Shown here: positions 48,101-60,400 of the stretch, piece after piece | How positions within the stretch are numbered: position 1 is the first letter of the stretch | Layout of the letters: the number at the start of each line of letters is the position of its first letter | Source of the DNA: Nymphaea colorata | Lineage: Eukaryota > Streptophyta > Magnoliopsida > Nymphaeales > Nymphaeaceae | Length of the DNA: 64,000 nucleotides | NCBI RefSeq assembly: GCF_008831285.2 | Contig: NC_045144.1 | Span: forward strand, 11,697,672-11,761,671 | Direction: 5' to 3' | Translations under genes and position numbers: made by a program | The notes under the pieces: generated by a model | What the model saw: the letters and a program-made list of their open reading frames with translations, nothing else | Databases searched by the model: none | What the model was told of the DNA's origin: nothing

Positions 48101-51100
48101 TTCTTTAGACCACAATAATTTCCTTCATTATAAATGTGTTGTCCTTGAGCAGCATATGACATAAACCTATTGCATGCATGCTGCAGATAGGCTACTGAAC
48201 CTAAGGTGTGTACTGGTTACAGGTGCAGTTGTCATTACAAATACATTAATGACAAGTCCCATACGTTTGTATTTGTACAGACTCTTTTGCAAGTGAATAT
48301 GTGTGTGTGTGTGTGTGTGAATATAGCACTACCCACACCCACAATCACAAATTGCATCTGCATGCACATAACATAGTGATCAACAAACGTCTAAGCTCCA
48401 ATAACAAAAAAGCCAAAAACTTTCAGTACCCTAACCACTACTATCTAGGGCCTTCAATTAGCTTTCATGAAGACAACACTCAAAAAGAAAAGTCATAGTC
48501 AAAATGGCAGAGTATATTTAATGCTTCAAAGTAGCTGAAAAAGTTCCTGACAAATGTGCAAATAGACAGACATTCAAGAACTAGGCTACAGCTAAGAATG
48601 AAGTAGGTGCCTGTGATGACCATCTATGCCTCATCGACTTCACAAAATGTGGTATTTGACGAATATAATTTCGAAAAAGATACAATTCCTACTCATGCAG
48701 CAACATCACATACGGAAATTTATGACCTATGGTTGAGTTCATAACTCTGGGCCAGTACAGCTTAGTCTTGCTTGTCACCTTGCCGATTTGGTTACAATGG
48801 AGTAGAAAATCACACAAGGGCAGCCTGCTTCCCAATGGCTTTTTGGTTTAGTTTAAACTTTTAACTCAGAGAACAAACATATGAGTGTCAGAAATGGAGA
48901 GGAAGGAATTGTTCAGCCTGGTAAAAGGTCTCAAAGAGTTTAGCATCCCATGATCGATGGGTCAATTATGAAACCTTTTACCTATATTTTCAACTATCTA
49001 TAGTTCAAGCTGCTAATCTGTTTTTCAGAATTTGCAAGATTTATTGTGGCAGAGTGTCTAAGTCATATGATGTGACATAATTCGGGAAGTCTGTTTGAGA
49101 TATTTGTGTAAGTTTGAAGTCAAGTTTACAGCATCAATATATCCTTGGCAATTGATTGTGGCTGGAAGCTAAGTCAACTTTATATTAAGAATGCTTTTCG
49201 TCACCGGGAATTGAAAGAAGAGGTGTATATTGAGCATCCAGCATGATATATTGAGATGGATACTGAAAATTGGGTATGTACAAAAGTCACCTTATGGTTT
49301 AAACCAGGCCTATGGATCATAGTTTGAGAGCTTCTCCCAACAAATTCAAAAATGTGAATTTCAAAGGAGTGTGCTTGACCATTCCCTTTTATCTATCAAG
49401 AGAAGCATGTCTCTACTTGGCTACTCATACATGTTGATGATATTTTTGTTATTGGGAACTCTATTTTTCGCATTTTTAATGCATTAAAAAAAAAACGTGT
49501 TTTTTGTGACTATGGATAAAATAGACTTGTTTAGGGTCACATGAAACAAAGTTCTGGAATCCAATACCAACAATACATATTGGGACTGAAAGTTGTTGGA
49601 ACAGCTGCTCCAGAAATTGAATTAGCTCTTTGAGAAGTGGTTGGACTCCTTCCACCAATTGAAGCAATGACACTACTCCAATTCAACAGCCTTTTCTCGT
49701 TGGGATAGAGACACCTTCGTGGTATTATTTTTCTTGTGTTTGAAATCTTCCTTTAGCTTAGAGCATTATAATTTTATACATATTACTTTCATAACAAAAA
49801 GGACAAACCATTTTCTATTCATCATTATTTTGATATTTGTTATAGTGGCCAAAATCTAGTGGTTGATAAGGTCTAACATAGTTTTCTAGTCTACATTTCC
49901 AGATGATGTAGCTAAGGCAGTATCTACACTTTTATTCATGTTAAGCATGATTTTCTTACACTAAGTTTTGCAAGAGTTTCATGAATGGGTTGAGGAAAGA
50001 GAGAAATAAAAGAGAGGTCCTAACTTGCTTTAACTTGAATCTCAAACCTTGCCAAAAGGTAAAAGAGTCGTTCTTCAACCTAAGCTATCCATACTTCATG
50101 ACAATGGAAAAATTTCCTGTTTTGGATTCAAGTTGAGATCATTCATTTAATACGAATGATAAATCCATCAAATCATCTCTTATTTATCTCCTTTTTAATA
50201 TTTCTAGTCTTCTCTTGGAGATAATATTTATAAATCATATTCTTTTGGTGAACATACCCTTTGGATATTCCAAGAGTCACTACCCTTTTTTAGTTTTCTA
50301 TCTTGAAGAAAGATAAAATTTTAGTTTTAAAACATTTTGCATATTTCGTTTCCCACTTATCAAACCTTTTAACAATTATCAGGGTGTTTTTTTGCCTTTC
50401 TTCTTCAAGGATTTCTTTACTCCTTTAACAATTTTGACTAATTAGAGTAGGTTCAAGAATATTACATCGCATGTAGCCCCAAAACTGTTGACCTTTGATG
50501 TATGTCTTTAAATGTCCCACCAAACGGTACAGTTACTTCCACCTTTCTTAAGGTGAGGACAAGATTAGTGTTGCTTTAGTTATCAAATCAGCCTTTGAAG
50601 AAGCACTTGAAACCTTGAGCAAAAAAGGGAATTAAAAGCATGCGCTTTGAGGTAGTAATCAACACTTTCAACCACAAGTCAGACCTATGGCTCCAATACT
50701 ATGTGAGGTTACCCGAAAATCAGCATAAAAACCAGCCAATGTAGGAAGAATAAAATGGCAATAGTAGACAATCACCAATTTCCTAGAATTATATGCATTG
50801 AGCAGAACTGCAGCAAAAGAATTGCTTACAAAAGCAAATAATAATTTCCAAAAGGGACCTAACAGAGCTAAAAGCAGAAAATGAAAAGAACAAAAAAATA
50901 CAGGAAATCAGGACTTATACAACATATTGTGCAAGTATATACTCAACAATATACATATGCATACACCTGGTATATATATGTACCTAGCAAGATTAATGTG
51001 TTATATATACATACATACATACATATATATATATATATACATACACGACAAGGGTCTGACAACCTTCTTGATTGACTATATGTGAATCTTTGGGGTACTT

Positions 51101-51421
51101 TGGGATTATATTCCGGGCTGAGGATTTTGTGCTTGTGGGCAGGGGTGAATATAGCAGACCAGCAGATCTGGTAGTCGACAATCGTTCGGACTTGGTCAAG
51201 GTTGTCGCGGCACCTGTAATAGGACAGAGGACTGATCGCGATGCCTGCGTACTGATTTGCGATGTCTCCGTCACTGACGTTCGTCAAGCAGGCCACGTGG
51301 GTTGGCCAGGGTCTTCGGCTAATGAGACCTCGATCCCAAAACCATCGGAGTATCTTTTTGATAGGCGCCTTTATCTGTATTGGGAATTTGCTGCAGAAAG
51401 ATCCCGCCCAGTGTCCCCTTC

Positions 51422-51479
<58 letters not shown>

Positions 51480-54400
51480 TTGAAGCAAAAAAAGTGAGGA
51501 TGATTGAGAGGGGGGGAGAGAGAGGATAGCCTCAAAATTTTTACTAGATAACTCAAAAAATTTCAAATAATGAACACAAATTTGAAAAGTTTATAGAACT
51601 ATGCCACGTATGTAAACATAAGGGCAATTTTTAAACTTGTATAAACAAATAAATGATACTATAAATTTATGGCATCAACACGTCGTTATAAATTTTGCTA
51701 CAAAGGAAATAGATTTTGGTCTCCATTGTTCTTACTTCTGCCTTTATATATTTAGAATACATGCAGCCATGCACACACATATTTATTATAAAAGCCTGGG
51801 CTGGTCTGAAAGACTGCCCTAAGCCAATGGGAGCAGGTCTGACCTAAGCCAAGCCTAACATCGTGCTGGCCCAGCAGCCAGTTGATCTGCCAGGCTCAAC
51901 TAAGCCCACCAACCCCATATAAAACCTTGTGTGGATTAACCAATTTTGTGGGAAAAGTATATCGAAAGAAAGCAACCTGTAATGTGATTTCACAACATCA
52001 AAATAGTCAATTACCATATACCTCTCCAATAACGCTTGCTGAAAAGGTCAAGCCAAGCAGCTTCGTGTTCAGTTGTACCCTGAGCTCCAGCTCTTAAATC
52101 ATTCATGACCCCTGCAACCTTCTCTTTCCCCCAGAGTGACTTAATAGACAGTTCTGCTTCAGGCACTTTTCCTTGCTGCACTTCATCAAGTCGAATTCTT
52201 GTGATAAATATGGAGAAGACAAATTTGATGCTGTAGCGCAAAAGACTCATGAAACTGCATTAAGTGGATTAACTTCTACGGAAATAGAACCTGAAACAGC
52301 CATCTTGGGCTTTCTGGGCAGAAGGCCATCCCTAATGCCATCAGTAGAGAAGGAATAACTGCCATACCAAACATTGTCCTCCACCTGAGTAAAAAATGTC
52401 ACCAGGAGATATCATAAGGATACACGAAACAGCCAGACAGAGAACACCTCCTTTCTCCTAACACTTACACTAACTTATATTAACTGATAAATAAGTGAGA
52501 GTTACCCCTAACCATTTACCCTTTACTGAGCTATAACTACAAAGCCAAATATCTTTTGCATTCAGGAGACAGACAGAGAGAAAGGCTTCTCCCAATGGCA
52601 TCTGTTCAACAATAAAAGAGGGTAGAGAGCATCGTACAATGATTTAAGAAAACTATAACAAACCTTCAAAATACATCATGTGACAACCAAACCTAACTTT
52701 TATCATCACCATGTTTGTTTTTGTTAGCAGACACTCGATAGTCTCATTCCCTAAAGAGTCTTCAGTCGAGTCATAGTTAAATAATGTATGGATTGGGTCC
52801 CATAGGAGAAGATCCAATCTTACTATGCTTGCCTCTATAAGAGGTATTACTTGATGAAAGTTTTTTCATCTGATGGTTAATGACATGAGTCTTTCCCTCA
52901 AGTTAGAGGGTTAGCTCTAATTCTCTGCGTGAGTTGAGTGTTGTGTTAGCCGGCGGGTAACATCTGGTATCAGAGCCCGATGACGACCAAGGAGGTGTTG
53001 GCTGTGGTGGAAGCTCTACGCAAGCAAGCAGAAACCGATCAACAGACTATCACAGGGAGGCTCGATGGTGTCGAGACGAGCAACAACGAGCTGGGCCAGA
53101 GGATGAGCAACATGGAAAAGGAGATGAGAGAGGGTCAACAGGAGCTGATGTCACAGTTGAGGGAAGTCATCAACAAGGCATCCAGCGATGGAGGAGAAAC
53201 ACAACGCGAAGGATCCCAGTCGACGAATCTGCCACACAGAAGCCATCCCCAAATAGGTACCCAACTTCGAAACGTTGCCTCTGTTGGTTCACCTATGCTG
53301 ATGTGGGGGGGTGGGGACGACAGGGTATGCTAAAGCCCCCATGATGGAATTCCCCAAACCCAAATTTAATGGAGATGACCCGTTGAGTTGGATATTCAGG
53401 GCAGAGCAGTATTTCGATTGCCTAAAGATTGCGCCAGATCAGTGGGTAGCACACACTGCTGTGCATATGGAGGGACCAGCGATACGCTAGTATGGGTAGT
53501 TCGTTGCCCAGCAAGGGAAGTTGCCATGGGATCTGTTTGTGGAGGCCCTGTCAGTAAGATTCAGACCATCAGACTACTTGGACTACAACATTGAACTACC
53601 CAATATAACGTAGAAGGGCAAGGTGATGGGGTATCAGGCAGAATTTGAGGGACTAAGTAACATGGTGTGTGGGTGGCCAGTTGGAGCTCTGATAGGAAGC
53701 TTCGTGGTTGGATTGAAGGATGACTATCACATAGAGGTGCAAGCAGGCAGACTGCAAACACTCCTAGAAGCATTTGAGTTGACACGCATAGCAGAAGAGA
53801 AATCCCAAACTTCTCAACGGCTGGAAGGAGCATAGGGTGAATAGATCATTGTTGAGCAGGAACATGCTGAGTATGAGGGATCAGCGAGAGACATCACCTG
53901 TTAACAAGGAACCCTCCAGCGGGAAACAAGTGCTAGTCAAGCGATTGAGCCCAGACCAGATTAAGCACCAGAGCAGAAAGGGCCTGTCTTTTCAATGTGA
54001 GCAAAAATGGACTCCAGGACACACTTGTAAGAAACTGCACATGTACTTAGCAGATGAATCTGGAGAAGAGTTCCAAGAAGCAGCAGAGGAGGACGTTGAG
54101 CAGGGAAACGACGACATACCAGAAGAATCCATTCCTGAAATTTCCCTTCATGTGATGGCAGGGGATAATGTTCCCCAAATGATGCACGTGGATGGTAAGC
54201 TGAAGGGGCGTGAGGTTAGCATTTTGATGGATGCAGGGTCCATGCATAACTTCATTGGAGAAAGGACTGCGAAAATGTGTGGATGCACGGTGTTAGAACA
54301 GTCAAAATTTAAGGTGGTGGTTGGGAATGGGAGTCCGCTATGGTGCAAAGGAAGTGATCCTCAAGAGGAAATTGAAGTGCAAGGACAGAAATTCAAGGTC

Positions 54401-57400
54401 AAACTATTTCCATTGGCCATGGGGAGAGCTGATATTGTATTAAGAATCAATGGCTGAAACAGCTGGGTAATGTGATATGGGATTTCACCTCAATGACGAT
54501 GACCTTCAAAGGTGCAGAAGGGAAGCAGCACATACAGACCAGGACAGCAGCCCCACGGTAGTTAAAGAGAACATGTTGATATCCCAGGTCAGATCCAGTT
54601 AGGAAGGACTACACTTCCTCCTGATGACTGCAGGGCCTAACAACCCAAAATCTGGTGATACACAAAAGCCAACATACCTTCTTGCGTGAGGTGCTAAAGG
54701 AGTACGCAGAGGTGTTTGAGACACCTAAAGGTCTGTCCCCAAGTCGTGAGTTTGATCACCGCATCAAATTAGAAAAGAACTCCCAGCCAGTTAATCTGAA
54801 ACCTTACAGATACAGCCATGTACAAAAGAGAAAAATAGAGAAGCACATTAAAAGTATGTTGCAGGAAGGGGTGATTCAACCCAGCCGCCGCCCCTACTCT
54901 TCCCTCACCCTACTCGTAAGAAAACAAGATGGGACGTGGAGGTTTGGCATTGATTATCGAACACTCAACACAATCACCATCAAAAATCGAAATCCTATAG
55001 CTATTATTGAGGACTTACTAGATGAGCTTCAAGGGGCAGAAGTCTACTACAACCTATATTTAAGGGATGGATATCATCAAATCAGAATGACTAAAGAAGA
55101 TATACCAAAAACAGCGTCCCTTTGGATTAAATTTGAAAGTGGTCAGACTGGTTTTGTCTTGGGAATGGTGCCTACGAGTGGTTTTCATGGGAGTTACTAG
55201 ACTATGTCTAGTAATGGTAAACCCATATTTGAATGTATAGAAGAAAATACTGACTATGTCTTAGGTGATGGTACATGTGAGTACGAGCTTTGTCCAGTGG
55301 TTGGTTCTGTCCAGGGAGATAATAGTGCGACATGAGCTTACTATGGTCGCACACTCCTCCGTCTGCACTGGACTGCCCACAAGGTATTGGGCAGCACAAG
55401 GGATCGAGATTTTGTTATTATTTTGATTGGAGAGCAACGCATCTCCTGGTCCCTCAACCCGGGTGCCTAGAGGGGCCAGTGTACCACTTTGGGTGAAACC
55501 AGTGGTACAGCCTTGCTGCTGCAGCGGCGATCTGGAGTATCTCAGGAGGTTTTACTGCATGTTACCCTCGACCTGTGTGGATCGCTTGGTGAAGATTTGT
55601 TCGGTTTTGCCTGTGTGTTGTGCCCACAGGGTCCTCTATTGATTGCTCGTCACAATGATCATGTTCATTGCTAATTGTTCACTGTTGAAATCTTGCAAAA
55701 CATGTAGTCTAGTACAACTCACTTATGATAATAAGTTCTACCTCAAAAGGGCATTATGAATCCAACGGCTTAACGGATGTAGGGCATGATTCCTTGTATA
55801 TATTTGTTTTGACATGATTGTATATTTATTTTGTCGGACCATGTTCCACCCATGACTGGATGTTGCCTTACTCAGAGAAATCTCACCCTTTTTTCTATCT
55901 CTATAGGTATTTCTTAAGAGATGGGTGGGCTATAAGATTGACATACTTAGTCTTTGTGATGGACAGACATTGGTGATCTAGACACTCTGTTGAGTCTGGG
56001 CTTTGTGGATATTTTTGTTGTTTGAGTCTAAGTGTCTTTGTGTGGGATCAAAAATGGTGTCACTTAAAACAGTGTTTGATGTTTTATTTGTGTGGATAAC
56101 ACTGAGTATGATGTTTGGACTTTGGTCAACTGATCCCAAAAGGCATTTTCCATTCTAAATAATCAAAAGTTGGTATCTACAAACAAGGCCTCCAATATGG
56201 CCAAAGAGGACCAATCAACTAAGTCAGACAATCAAAAAACAAATACAGAATGTTTACTTGAGAATTGCAATTTTTAGCTTAAAGAACACGAAACAATTGT
56301 AAAAAAAATAAAACCAGTCTCAAAATGACATTGGATTTTCAAGTCTCTTTCTCCCAAGGATTAACTAACATTAGGGTGGACAGGATGGTTGTGAAAAGGG
56401 GAAAAAAAAAAGAGAAAGAAAAAGTTGGTAAGAGGGTGAGAGTGAGAAAAAGGGGGTTAGAGAAAGCAGTTCCTAAGGTCTAATAACCATAAGAATATTG
56501 TTACCCAAAACCAGATATAACTGATTCATAGCCATAAATATCACCACTTTTCAAAAATATTGGAATATCATCTGCATTTGAAAACAAGCGAATTATAACA
56601 CAAAATATTCAAATAGTTGGGATGTACTTCACATTTGATGTTTCAGTATTGCCACAACAATATCTCAATAATTTTGCTTTTCGAAAAAAAAACACTTTTG
56701 TACATATATTCTAAGTTCATAAAATTTTCTGTTTGTTTCTTCTATAAATTAAAAGCTTCAGTGAATGTTTGTTAGGCATTTGCAATAAAAATAGTAGAAA
56801 ATCCATAATCATATCATTTCCTCATTTCCCTTATTTTTTGTCAATGTCTGACATTTCCGAAATAAACATTAAAAAAATATCAAAAACCTTCATCTGAACT
56901 TGCCAAGAATGATATATGTGACTATGAGATGAAGGGGAATAGAAAAGAAACAATCAAGAGAAAATAAGGAAAGAATGCAAGAGCAATCGTGGGTCCTCCA
57001 AGAATGGGAAGTCATAAGGGTCTAGGAAATTTGAAATGCTGATTGAATTTCCCAAGTATAACAAGTCTTTGACATGTTAAGTTCACATGCAGCACATCAG
57101 AAAGCAAGTGATAACTTGATACCGATTTTATGAACAATTTTTCCATATATAGATGGATTACATTGAATATCAAGCTGTAGACACCCCATTTTAGTAAAAA
57201 GAAACTGTTGACATTAGATGCACAACTTGAGGGAAATTGGTCATCATACATGATTTAGCCTTTTAGCCCAATAAAGGAGCAAAATTTTTCCAATGACATA
57301 TCTTAGCTGTGCAATACTTCACAGTTCATATTCATACCTCTAGTTGCCAGTTGCCCCAGCAACTGATGTACAGATTTTGGATGCCTTTTCAGAAATGAAA

Positions 57401-60400
57401 TATGTAATTTTATTTGTTCACAGTGTATAATTTGTGAACTACATACATAAGTAAGGTAAACACGGATTCATACAGAGACACACAGACCAAGCTCTCTGAA
57501 ATTGTGTCACCTCCTCTTCTTTCTACGTCTTACACATAAAGCACTAGAATTACATGCATCATTCAAAAGGAAAATATCATGAGAGGCATGTAATTAATTA
57601 GTTTTTGAAGACTGGAATACAAGGTGAAATTTGATGCAATTCAAAGAGCTATCCTAGAGTTCAGCAGTAACACCCACTCAAGAGGATAACAAAGACCTTT
57701 TTTTTCAATTTAAAGCAAAAGACATAGAGAAGCTACAACTTTTTCGGTTCCTACTATCATAGTATTGCCCCTACATAGAAGATGAAGATGCTGTTAACAA
57801 GAATAGTGGAAGGTTATGTCAGATGGGTGCAGGTACAGGTGCAGATTCGATATTTTTAAAGAGCTAGCTTTTGTAAGGTGAAACAAAGATATAAAGAGAC
57901 ACTCACTCACACACACACATAAATATAAAATATATATATATATATATATATAAAGCTTAAAAATCAAAATAAAGTTTTCTAAAATAAAAAAGAAAGAAAG
58001 TAGATAGAAAAGAAATGGAGGGAAAAAAGGGAAAACAACAAATTAACCTCTCCAATCAAATCATGTTGACAGGATGTTCTCCCCACAACCCTCATGGAAA
58101 TGGAATGGAGAGAAGGGTCACTCCCCCTATTTTCCTCAATGTTGGAGAAAGACTAGAGAGGAAAAGGGAGAAGGTAACTCTCCCTCTCATGTTCCTCTTC
58201 GTCTTCTTCTTCCAAGTGGCACAGACAGAAAAAGTTTTTAGTGCAGACTCATTCATAGGCTTTACAAAATTTAGGGAGGATCACAATGCTTTTCTTAAAA
58301 ATTTTAGAAAGGTGGAATATAGCTACAATTTAGGGGATGATTCTGCTCTAAACCCTTCCTCTTTTCATTCTTGTTGTACTCGGATAAAAGTAGACTCAGG
58401 CATTGTTGACCAAATCAGTTTTTCTGCAGAAAAAAAGACACAATGTATGCATGGCCTTTTTTACCATGTCCGACTCACTGCTGACCTAGTTGGACACACA
58501 ACATAACTTGAGAATTTGTTATGCTGAGGCTAACTGGCTTCAATGCATTTGACTCTTTTCTACCACAATACAGCCGCATCCCAGCCTAATAGACATGTCC
58601 TTGTGGCATAGGTGGAACATGAGAAGTTGAACATACTCCTATTAGACCATAATTCTTGAATGTCTATTGTTGACAGGAGGATACATTTTAATAACTCAAA
58701 ATGGAGAAAAAGAACCAAACAATGCTTATAAACATGGAGGAAACTATCTGAAATAATAATAATAAAAGGCTCAGAAAATGAGAACACATGATCAAGCAAA
58801 AAGCACGGTGCAAAGTTTTCAAAGGTTCACAAAACATAGAAGACATTGGACTCTGTTAAAGATAACAGTCAAAAATTGGACCCAAAAGAGCAAACAACAT
58901 GCGTTAACCAGACCCAAGACAGCTATGGCCCTACTCACGGTCTGTGCCTGTGTCCTGAAGTATCAGGTGCAGTTGCCTGATAAACAATTGGGCAACTGGA
59001 TGTCTAAAAGAAATGAGAGAAAGAGACAAGCAACTGAATGCCTACAACAATTATGTGAAGGAAAAGAATGACATAACCAAAGTACCATATAGGGTTCCCA
59101 GCTAAAGGTAAGCCAGCAATTAAAGCAACAAGGATTCCCACACAGATAAACAACTGGTTGACTGAACCAAGGGTCCCCCGAATCTCAGTTGGTGATATCT
59201 GGAAAAACAAATACCATGTAACTAAAAATTCTGAAATCAGAAATGGAGGGGAAAAGAAACCAGAAACAGTTCTAAAAAACTAAGTCACCTCAGATATGTA
59301 AAGTGGCACAAGAGCAGATGATATTCCAATTCCCAGGCCAGCAAGCAAACGTCCAACTATCATTGTATTTACACTCTGTGCAGTTGCACTACAACAAATT
59401 TCCCAGAAATTACATCGTCATCAGCATGAAGTACAACCTCAAAGCAAGAAGAAAAGAAATGTAAGGTCAGCACAGACCATAAAAATGCACCAATAGCGAG
59501 TGGTATTGCATCTAACATAAATGTTTTTGTCCTACCAAGCTTGTCAGCCAATGTACCAGCAGTAAATGAACCCAGTGTAGCACCTGCAAGGGTTGCACTG
59601 ACAACCCACCCTGACAAGCATCCGTTATGTAGAGGACAAGAAAAGCAGATTGTATGTCTAAAGCCGAATAGATATATCATTGAAAAACAGAAAATAATGC
59701 AGAAGGAAAGTCTTAGGTTCATATTTTCACAAATGGGATGAAGGATATTCCCAATTATCTTCCCTTATCATACACACTGAATATACTTGCACCTATGACA
59801 AACATTTTCAAATTCTACCTTGTAATACAGCATTTTCAGAAATTCCAAGGTCCTTTGCAAGGTAGCCCAATGCCCCATTTACCACACTGTCAAACAAATA
59901 AGAAGCAAGAGAGAGGATCATTTGCAACAATTTAAATAATATTACTGGATTCCCTACAGCCCAATCAAAATGGACTACCACACTGAACAAAGAAAGGCAA
60001 TAGGGTGTGTAACAAATGTCGCAAATATCAATTCTTCAGTATTAGTTGGAGAGGTTTTCCTTGGGTATTTATCAGAATTTTGTTTTTCTCATAAGAATCA
60101 AAGAATATATACATACATACATACCTATATATATATGTGTGTGTGTGTGTGTGTTGTGTGTATAAAGAATAATCAAAAACTTTATGAAGCTATTAGTTTT
60201 CTTCTCTTCTTACAGAAACATTGTTAAAGATTCAAAATAGTTTTTAAAATGGCAAAAAGAAAATCTTACAATACATTAAAAATGCTTTCCAAGAGGAGGG
60301 AACATATCGAGATAATATCAGGAGAAATATTTTTTGGCATGATTTTCCAATATATCATGATATTTGGCTTTTTTTTTTTGTTTTGCCCGATATTACTTCA

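Noticed and set aside
51046-51423. matR as a functional nuclear gene
   Set aside because: Only the C-terminal part, frameshifted, without start codon or targeting sequence.
51262-51566. YIYIYI transmembrane-like segment
   Set aside because: Translation of the (TA)n microsatellite fused to the NUMT.
58015-58506. 163-codon plus-strand frame within the glucose transporter intron
   Set aside because: Unrecognised, low-complexity start, no supporting features; length alone is not sufficient in AT-rich DNA of this size.
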